This document shows, one piece after another, positions 6,941 to 10,506 of a DNA stretch of 10,506 nucleotides. The notes under the pieces were generated by a model. The model did no database searches and was not told where the DNA came from. It was given only the letters and a program-made list of their open reading frames with translations. The first letter of the stretch is position 1, and each line of letters starts with the position of its first letter. Source of the stretch: an uncultured Oscillospiraceae bacterium (GTDB lineage Bacteria > Bacillota > Clostridia > Oscillospirales > Oscillospiraceae); contig CANRHF010000059.1 in NCBI GenBank assembly GCA_947630345.1, positions 1 through 10,506 of the forward strand, written 5' to 3'. The position numbers were made by a program, and so were the translations under genes.

Positions 6941-7369
6941 TTAAGCTTTTCGGTCGAATTTTTCGCCGCACTTGGTGCAGGTGATGGTCACCTTCCCCGA
7001 CCCTCGGGGCACCCGCATGATCTGCCGGCACTTGGGGCATTTGAAATGCCGGTTCTTCCGATCCTTCAGCCGGTCCAAAAGCTGGCAGAACCACTGGTTT
7101 TCCCGATACCGCCGGTAGGTGTCCCGGGACAAGGTGCGGTAAACCGCCAGAACCATCAGCGCGTAGGAAACAAGCGTCAGCACCGCGTTCCAGGTGGGGC
7201 TCCAGGCGCCGAACAGCTGCACCAGCACCCCCACCAGGCTCAACGCCGCGCCAACGCACAAAATCGCCAGCGTCAGCCGGTCCGTTCCGTGCCGACCCTC
7301 CATGAACCGCCGGAGGCCGTCCCGCAGCCGGGCGGCGATCCTCCGGAACCAGCCGCCTTGCCCGTCCAT
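6941..7369 (-). CDS. Small membrane protein with C-terminal zinc ribbon, function unknown
   Basis: A 142-residue protein. A basic N-terminal stretch (FRRIAARLRDGLRRF) is followed by two hydrophobic membrane segments (LTLAILCVGAALSLVGVLVQL and AVLTLVSYALMVLAVY) joined by a short loop. A basic linker rich in Arg and aromatic residues (YRRYRENQWF) then leads to a zinc ribbon, FKCPKCRQIMRVP then ITCTKCGEKF, with two CxxC knuckles. Such small two-span zinc-ribbon proteins occur in Clostridia but I know no assigned role; the ribbon presumably faces the cytoplasm. ATG at 7369 is chosen because AAGGTGG lies six bases upstream and the promoter's expected start point falls close before it. Earlier in-frame ATGs (up to 7441) lie within or upstream of the promoter. 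Convergent with rqcH, divergent from malic enzyme. Confidence 0.82.
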   Translation of the reverse strand: MDGQGGWFRRIAARLRDGLRRFMEGRHGTDRLTLAILCVGAALSLVGVLVQLFGAWSPTWNAVLTLVSYALMVLAVYRTLSRDTYRRYRENQWFCQLLDRLKDRKNRHFKCPKCRQIMRVPRGSGKVTITCTKCGEKFDRKA

Positions 7370-7400
7370 GCAATACCACCTTACCCATCGGAATACCTCC

Positions 7401-7428
7401 ATTATATTGCAAATCCTCGGAAATTCAA
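7401..7428 (-). promoter_or_regulatory. Promoter of the zinc-ribbon membrane protein
   Basis: On the minus strand, TTGAAT (7428-7423) and a perfect TATAAT (7406-7401) are 16 bases apart. Transcription should start near 7394, leaving a leader of roughly 25 bases that keeps the AAGGTGG ribosome site. A GGAGG immediately after the -10 lies at or upstream of the predicted start point and is probably not a working ribosome site. Confidence 0.65.
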
Positions 7429-7511
7429 CACAAACCGCCAAAGATTCACATATTGTTCACAGGCCAAGTACCCGCAGTCCAAAGAAATTCCCGGATTTTG
7501 GAAAAAAGCGG

Positions 7512-7539
7512 TTGCGTTTTCGGGGGATTATGGTATGAT
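7512..7539 (+). promoter_or_regulatory. Extended -10 promoter of the malic enzyme gene
   Basis: TTGCGT (7512-7517) and TATGAT (7534-7539) are 16 bases apart, with TG at 7531-7532 giving an extended -10 (TGGTATGAT). The predicted leader, about 7546-7593, would begin with or inside a short inverted repeat GGGAAT-N6-ATTCCC (7545-7562). A GAGGT ribosome site (7582-7586) lies seven bases before the ATG. Confidence 0.7.
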
Positions 7540-7593
7540 GTACCGGGAATGGGGGTATTCCCCTTCCAAGACTGAAAGTATGAGGTAATTTCC

Positions 7594-8766
7594 ATGGATT
7601 ACGCGAAAGAGTCCCTAAAGCTCCACTACGCCCTCCGGGGCAAGCTGGAGATCACCCCCCGGGCGGCGGTGGATTCCAAGGAGGCCCTGAGCCTGGCCTA
7701 CACCCCCGGCGTGGCCGCGCCCTGCCTGGAAATTCAGAAGGACCCCAGTCTCAGCTTTGCCCTGACCCGGCGGTGGAACACCGTGGCCGTGGTCACCGAC
7801 GGCACCGCCGTGCTGGGCCTGGGGGATATCGGCCCCGAGGCCGGCATGCCGGTGATGGAAGGCAAGTGCGTCCTGTTTAAAGCCTTCGGAGACGTGGACG
7901 CCATCCCCCTTTGCGTCCGATCCAAGAATGTGGACGAGATCGTGAACACCGTGGCGCTGCTTGCCGGCAGCTTCGGCGGGGTGAACCTGGAGGACATCTC
8001 CGCCCCCCGGTGCTTTGAAATTGAACAGAAGCTGAAGCAGCGCTGCGACATCCCCATTTTCCACGACGACCAGCACGGCACCGCCGTCATCACCCTGGCG
8101 GGGCTGATGAACGCCCTGAAGCTGGTGGGCAAGCGCCTGGAGGAGGTCAAGATCGTCACCTCCGGAGCCGGGGCGGCGGGGATTGCCATTATCCGGCTGC
8201 TGCTGTCCCTGGGGCTGAAAAACGTGGTGATGACGGACCGGCAGGGGGCCATTTACGCCGGCCGCCCGGGCCTGAACCCGGTGAAGGTGGAAATAGCGGC
8301 GCTGACCAACCGGGCCCAGGAGCGGGGCACCCTGGCGGAGGTGATTCGGGGGGCGGACGTGTTCATCGGCGTCTCCGCGCCGGGGACCCTCACCGGGGAG
8401 ATGGTGCGCGCCATGGCCAAGGACCCCATCGTGTTCGCCTGCGCCAACCCCACCCCGGAGATCTTCCCGGAGGAGGCCAAGGCCGCCGGGGCGGCGGTGG
8501 TGTCCACCGGCCGGTCGGACTACCCCAACCAGGTCAATAACGTGCTGTGCTTCCCCGGCATTTTCCGGGGGGCCCTGGACGTCCGGGCCTCGGACATCAA
8601 CGACGAGATGAAGCTGGCCGCCGCCCGGGCCATTGCCGGGATCGTGTCCGACCAGGAGCTCTCTCCGGACTATATCCTCCCGGCGGCTTTCGACCCGAGA
8701 GTGAAAGACGCCGTGGCCGCCGCCGTCCGGCAGGCCGCCGTCGACTCGGGGGTAGCCCGGGTGTAA
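7594..8766 (+). CDS. Malic enzyme (malate dehydrogenase, oxaloacetate-decarboxylating)
   Basis: A 390-residue short-form bacterial malic enzyme, which oxidises and decarboxylates malate to pyruvate and CO2, making NADH or NADPH. The N-terminal domain shows SLAYTPGVAAPCLEI with the catalytic Tyr36, TDGTAVLGLGDIGPEAGMPVMEGK with K91, and metal ligands in NLEDIS (E132, D133) and FHDDQHGTA (D158, D159). The Rossmann domain begins with VTSGAGAAGIA (188-198) and has an acidic residue after its second strand (VVMTD, D215). That residue often goes with NAD use, but I would not fix the cofactor from it. FACANPTPEI and VNNVLCFPGIFRGALDVRA complete the active site. No C-terminal phosphotransacetylase-like domain is fused, as expected for this short form. 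It has its own promoter and seems monocistronic, though no terminator separates it from rpmH. Confidence 0.95.
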   Translation: MDYAKESLKLHYALRGKLEITPRAAVDSKEALSLAYTPGVAAPCLEIQKDPSLSFALTRRWNTVAVVTDGTAVLGLGDIGPEAGMPVMEGKCVLFKAFGDVDAIPLCVRSKNVDEIVNTVALLAGSFGGVNLEDISAPRCFEIEQKLKQRCDIPIFHDDQHGTAVITLAGLMNALKLVGKRLEEVKIVTSGAGAAGIAIIRLLLSLGLKNVVMTDRQGAIYAGRPGLNPVKVEIAALTNRAQERGTLAEVIRGADVFIGVSAPGTLTGEMVRAMAKDPIVFACANPTPEIFPEEAKAAGAAVVSTGRSDYPNQVNNVLCFPGIFRGALDVRASDINDEMKLAAARAIAGIVSDQELSPDYILPAAFDPRVKDAVAAAVRQAAVDSGVARV

Positions 8767-8773
8767 TTAGGGG

Positions 8774-8802
8774 TTGACCTGTGGGGTTTTTTCGGTTATA
8801 AT
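8774..8802 (+). promoter_or_regulatory. Strong sigma-A promoter of the rpmH cluster
   Basis: TTGACC (8774-8779) and TATAAT (8797-8802) are separated by 17 bases: eleven of twelve consensus positions match at ideal spacing. It starts only seven bases after the malic enzyme stop. Transcription is expected near 8809, giving a leader of about 90 bases before rpmH. Confidence 0.88.
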
Positions 8803-8808
8803 AGTTTA

Positions 8809-8898
8809 GTATGGCTCTTTCCTCAGGGCTTTTTTGGGAATTGCTGCGGCCTTTTGGCTGTTGAGCATATTGTACTTTACATTTAAGGAGGTGTATAC
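8809..8898 (+). promoter_or_regulatory. rpmH leader with stem-loop
   Basis: The predicted leader contains an imperfect hairpin. TGCT-GCGGCC (8842-8851) pairs with GGCTGT (8856-8861) and AGCA (8864-8867) around a TTTT loop, with a two-base bulge and G-U pairs. An AAGGAGGT ribosome site (8885-8892) follows at ideal distance from the rpmH ATG. The leader is long for such a small gene; a regulatory role is inferred only. Confidence 0.4.
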
Positions 8899-9033
8899 AT
8901 GAAGCGTACCTATCAGCCCAGCCAGCGTCACCGTTCCAAGGTCCATGGCTTCCGGAAGAGAATGGCCACTTCCAACGGGCGCAAGGTGCTGGCCCGCCGC
9001 CGCGCCAAGGGCCGCCAGGTTCTGACCGCCTAA
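8899..9033 (+). CDS. rpmH: Large ribosomal subunit protein L34 (bL34)
   Basis: A 44-residue, strongly basic protein beginning MKRTYQPSQRHRSK and continuing HGFRKRMATSNGRKVL-ARRRAKGR, the near-invariant bL34 sequence at its usual length. It sits in the 50S subunit, bound to 23S rRNA near the peptide exit region. AAGGAGGT six bases before the ATG is an ideal ribosome site, fitting high expression. It is the first gene of the conserved rpmH-rnpA-yidD-yidC cluster. A terminator-like hairpin follows about 50 bases after its stop, so rpmH is probably transcribed more than the genes behind it. Confidence 0.98.
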   Translation: MKRTYQPSQRHRSKVHGFRKRMATSNGRKVLARRRAKGRQVLTA

Positions 9034-9080
9034 ACGACCTGAGCTGTCCGATATCGCGCAAGCGCGAAATGGGAGTCCAT

Positions 9081-9118
9081 GCGGGGCGAACGGCATTTTC
9101 GCCCCGCTCCCTTTTTCT
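9081..9118 (+). terminator. Terminator or attenuator between rpmH and rnpA
   Basis: A perfect 10-base GC-rich stem, GCGGGGCGAA (9081-9090) with TTCGCCCCGC (9098-9107), has a seven-base loop and is followed by TCCC and TTTTT (9112-9116). A smaller palindrome, TCGCGC-AA-GCGCGA, lies upstream at 9054-9067. I see no new promoter between it and rnpA, so partial read-through is likely. Confidence 0.8.
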
Positions 9119-9134
9119 AACGGGAGGCGCTGCC

Positions 9135-9479
9135 ATGCAATTTTCCGCGTCCTTGAAGCAAAACCACATTTTCCGGCGGCTCTACGCCACCTCCGGCAAG
9201 GCCAACGGCCTGCTGGTGCTCTACGCCCGGCGCAACCGCACCGACCGAAACCGGGTGGGCCTGACCGTCAGCAAAAAGCTGGGTCACGCCGTGGTGCGCA
9301 ACCGGGTCCGCCGCCGCCTGCGGGAGATCTATCGGCTGAATGAGAGCCGGTTCCGCCGGGGCTTTGATATCGTGGTGGTGGCCCGGAGCCGGGCCGTGGA
9401 AGCGGATTTTCCCCAGCTGACGGCGGCTTACCTCTCCCTGGCGAAAAAGGCGGGCATTCTCTTGGAGGATTCCCAATGA
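9135..9479 (+). CDS. rnpA: Ribonuclease P protein component
   Basis: A 114-residue basic protein, the usual length for the protein subunit that helps RNase P RNA cleave the 5' leader from precursor tRNAs. It begins MQFSASLKQNHIFRRLYA, with the aromatic substrate-contact segment typical of the family. It then has NRVGLTVSKKLGHAVVRN and the RNR motif RNRVRRRLRE at residues 55-64, followed by FDIVVVARSRA. The ATG at 9135 is chosen because GGGAGG lies seven bases upstream and homologues begin here. An in-frame ATG at 9069 would place the terminator-like hairpin inside the gene. The final ATGA is shared with yidD. Confidence 0.96.
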   Translation: MQFSASLKQNHIFRRLYATSGKANGLLVLYARRNRTDRNRVGLTVSKKLGHAVVRNRVRRRLREIYRLNESRFRRGFDIVVVARSRAVEADFPQLTAAYLSLAKKAGILLEDSQ

Positions 9480-9688
9480 AACAGCTGCTTCTCTGGCTCA
9501 TCCGGTTTTACCGCCGGCATATTTCCCCCGGAACGCCGCCGGCCTGCCGGTTCGTGCCCACCTGCTCCCAGTATGCCTATCTGGCCATTGAAAAATACGG
9601 CGCCTGGAAGGGCGGCCGCATGGCCCTGGCCCGGCTGCTGCGGTGCAACCCCTTCTACCGGGGCGATCTGTACGACCCTGTACCATGA
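9476..9688 (+). CDS. yidD: Membrane protein insertion efficiency factor YidD
   Basis: A 70-residue protein matching the YidD family over its full length. It has an amphipathic start (LLLWLIRFYRRHISPG), then CRFVPTCSQYAYLAIEKYG, then LARLLRCNPFYRGDLYDPVP. Three conserved cysteines and the terminal YDPVP are in place. YidD lies at the inner face of the membrane and helps YidC-dependent insertion in E. coli; its exact chemistry is unknown. The start overlaps the rnpA stop (ATGA) with GGAGG upstream, which indicates translational coupling. The stop is 33 bases before the yidC ATG. Confidence 0.95.
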   Translation: MKQLLLWLIRFYRRHISPGTPPACRFVPTCSQYAYLAIEKYGAWKGGRMALARLLRCNPFYRGDLYDPVP

Positions 9689-9714
9689 CCTCCTCGCGAA
9701 AGAGGAGAAGGAGG
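9689..9714 (+). promoter_or_regulatory. Hairpin and ribosome site before yidC
   Basis: CTCCTC (9690-9695) pairs perfectly with GAGGAG (9702-9707) around a GCGAAA loop, and AGGAGG (9709-9714) follows immediately. CCTCCT (9689-9694) could instead pair with that AGGAGG, hiding it. AGGAGG is one base from an ATG at 9716 but seven from the in-frame ATG at 9722, so 9722 is taken as the yidC start. Confidence 0.6.
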
Positions 9715-9721
9715 AATGTCC

Positions 9722-10506
9722 ATGATTCTCGCCTTCCACATCGGGGATATCATCACCGTTCCCTTCGGCTATCTGCTGGACTGGATGTACCGGCTCTCCG
9801 GCAACTACGGCATGGCCATGCTGCTGTTCGCCATCCTGGTGAAGATCATCCTCATCCCCATCACCGCCAAGAGCAAGAAGACCTCCATGAAGCTCTCCCG
9901 GCTCAGCCCCCGGATCAAGGAGATCCAGGATAAGTATACCGATCAACAGAAGCAGGGCGAGGCCCTGCAGGCCCTCTATAAGGAAGAGGGCGTCAGCATG
10001 GGCGGCGGCTGCCTTTGGAGCCTGGTCCCCCTGCTGATCCTGTTCCCCCTGCTGGCCGTGGTGCGCCAGCCCCTGGTGTACCTGCTCCACGAGACTGCGG
10101 AGACAGCGGCGCAGATCGTCGCCGTCATGACGGAGCAAGCGCCCCAGTATTTTACCGGCAACACCTACTATGCCCAGGTCGCCGCCGCCCGGCACATCCA
10201 TGAGTACGCCCAGGTCATCCGGGACGCCATCCCCGGCATCAGCGAGGCCACCCTGGCCGGCATGAATTTTGACTTTTTGGGCATCGACGTGGGCGCCATC
10301 CCTGAATTTAACGTCTTCGCCTGGAGCGCCTATGACTGGGCCCATATCGGGGCTTTCCTGATCCCGGTGTTCTCCGCCGGCAGCCAGGTGCTGAGCATGT
10401 TCATCATGACCAAGATGAACAACTCCGTCATCACCGACAAAAACGGCGTAAAGGACAAGGAGACCGCCGAAAATTCCCAGGCAAACCAGACCAACAAGAC
10501 CATGAT
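9722..10506 (+). CDS. yidC: YidC/Oxa1-family membrane protein insertase (partial, 3' end outside window)
   Basis: The first 261 codons of a YidC-type insertase, which moves hydrophobic segments of new proteins into the membrane alone or with SecYEG. The first core membrane span is GMAMLLFAILVKIILIPIT. A cytoplasmic coiled hairpin typical of YidC follows (SRLSPRIKEIQDKYTDQQKQGEALQAL split over 60-85, then EEGVSMGGG). The second span is CLWSLVPLLILFPLLAVV, and after a long external loop comes the span HIGAFLIPVFSAGSQVLSMFIM. The hydrophilic-groove residue that is Arg in B. subtilis SpoIIIJ appears as K41 here. There is no lipobox, unlike Bacillus SpoIIIJ. Later spans and the basic tail lie past the edge. 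It ends the rpmH-rnpA-yidD-yidC order; Jag/KhpB and mnmE commonly follow but are not visible. Confidence 0.94.
   Translation, partial: MILAFHIGDIITVPFGYLLDWMYRLSGNYGMAMLLFAILVKIILIPITAKSKKTSMKLSRLSPRIKEIQDKYTDQQKQGEALQALYKEEGVSMGGGCLWSLVPLLILFPLLAVVRQPLVYLLHETAETAAQIVAVMTEQAPQYFTGNTYYAQVAAARHIHEYAQVIRDAIPGISEATLAGMNFDFLGIDVGAIPEFNVFAWSAYDWAHIGAFLIPVFSAGSQVLSMFIMTKMNNSVITDKNGVKDKETAENSQANQTNKTM

Noticed and set aside
6511..6984. Plus-strand frame that continues past the rqcH stop through the structured gap
   Set aside because: Its first half is an out-of-frame reading of rqcH and its end runs through the bidirectional terminator into the opposite gene.
7442..7461. Possible DnaA boxes (TTGTTCACA at 7453-7461 and a weaker match at 7442-7450) hinting at an origin
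   Set aside because: One single-mismatch and one two-mismatch copy are expected by chance in an AT-richer gap. There is no cluster of boxes and no dnaA nearby.
7046..7588. Plus-strand frames across the zinc-ribbon gene and its promoter region
   Set aside because: Antisense to a gene with clear CxxC knuckles and two membrane spans, and they cross both divergent promoters.
9069..9134. Upstream ATG start for rnpA at 9069
   Set aside because: It would translate through the terminator-like hairpin, lacks a good ribosome site, and adds residues not found at the start of RNase P proteins.
1..10506. Defence system, prophage, insertion sequence, CRISPR array or biosynthetic cluster
   Set aside because: No recombinase, transposase, nuclease-helicase set, phage gene, spaced direct repeats or synthetase modules were seen. 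The gene content is ordinary core chromosome.

Overview
The window is GC-rich (mostly C/G at third codon positions) and looks like the chromosome of an anaerobic, probably spore-forming Bacillota of the class Clostridia. An Oscillospiraceae-type gut organism (Flavonifractor/Pseudoflavonifractor-like) is my inference from gene content, base composition and protein flavour; no rRNA is present to test it. Evidence includes Mini-RNase III and an RqcH-type NFACT protein, a likely stage II sporulation protein E, strong AGGAGG ribosome sites and near-consensus sigma-A promoters. I see no transposase, integrase, CRISPR array, tRNA, rRNA or sign of recent transfer. It reads as core chromosome, and I did not find a convincing undescribed system.

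Layout. (1) Positions 1-844, minus strand: the N-terminal, multi-membrane part of a protein that resembles SpoIIE, running off the left edge. (2) 845-996: a divergent control region with a good sigma-A promoter (TTGCAT-17-TATAAT) facing right, plus inverted repeats. (3) 997-6760, plus strand: six tightly packed genes that look like one transcription unit: CYTH-domain phosphatase-like protein, DEDDh 3'-5' exonuclease, lipoprotein NagZ-like GH3 glycosidase, class I/II aminotransferase, mini-ribonuclease III (mrnC) and RqcH. (4) 6761-6940: an intergenic stretch with three stem-loops and a bidirectional terminator. (5) 6941-7369, minus strand: a small membrane protein with a C-terminal zinc ribbon. 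(6) 7370-7593: divergent promoters. (7) 7594-8766: malic enzyme. (8) 8767-10506: the conserved rpmH-rnpA-yidD-yidC cluster, with yidC cut by the right edge.

How the genes fit together. rpmH (L34), rnpA (RNase P protein), yidD and yidC form the classical ribosome/RNA-processing/membrane-insertion cluster that often sits beside dnaA and oriC. Here malic enzyme, not dnaA, lies upstream. In the long plus-strand unit, mrnC (23S rRNA end maturation) and rqcH (rescue of stalled 50S-peptidyl-tRNA) overlap and share a ribosome theme. The other members (cell-wall sugar hydrolysis, amino-acid transamination, exonuclease, CYTH) look like unrelated housekeeping functions sharing one promoter. The parts most worth checking are RNA-level signals: the structured gap after rqcH, a terminator-like hairpin between rpmH and rnpA, the rpmH leader, and an anti-Shine-Dalgarno element between yidD and yidC.
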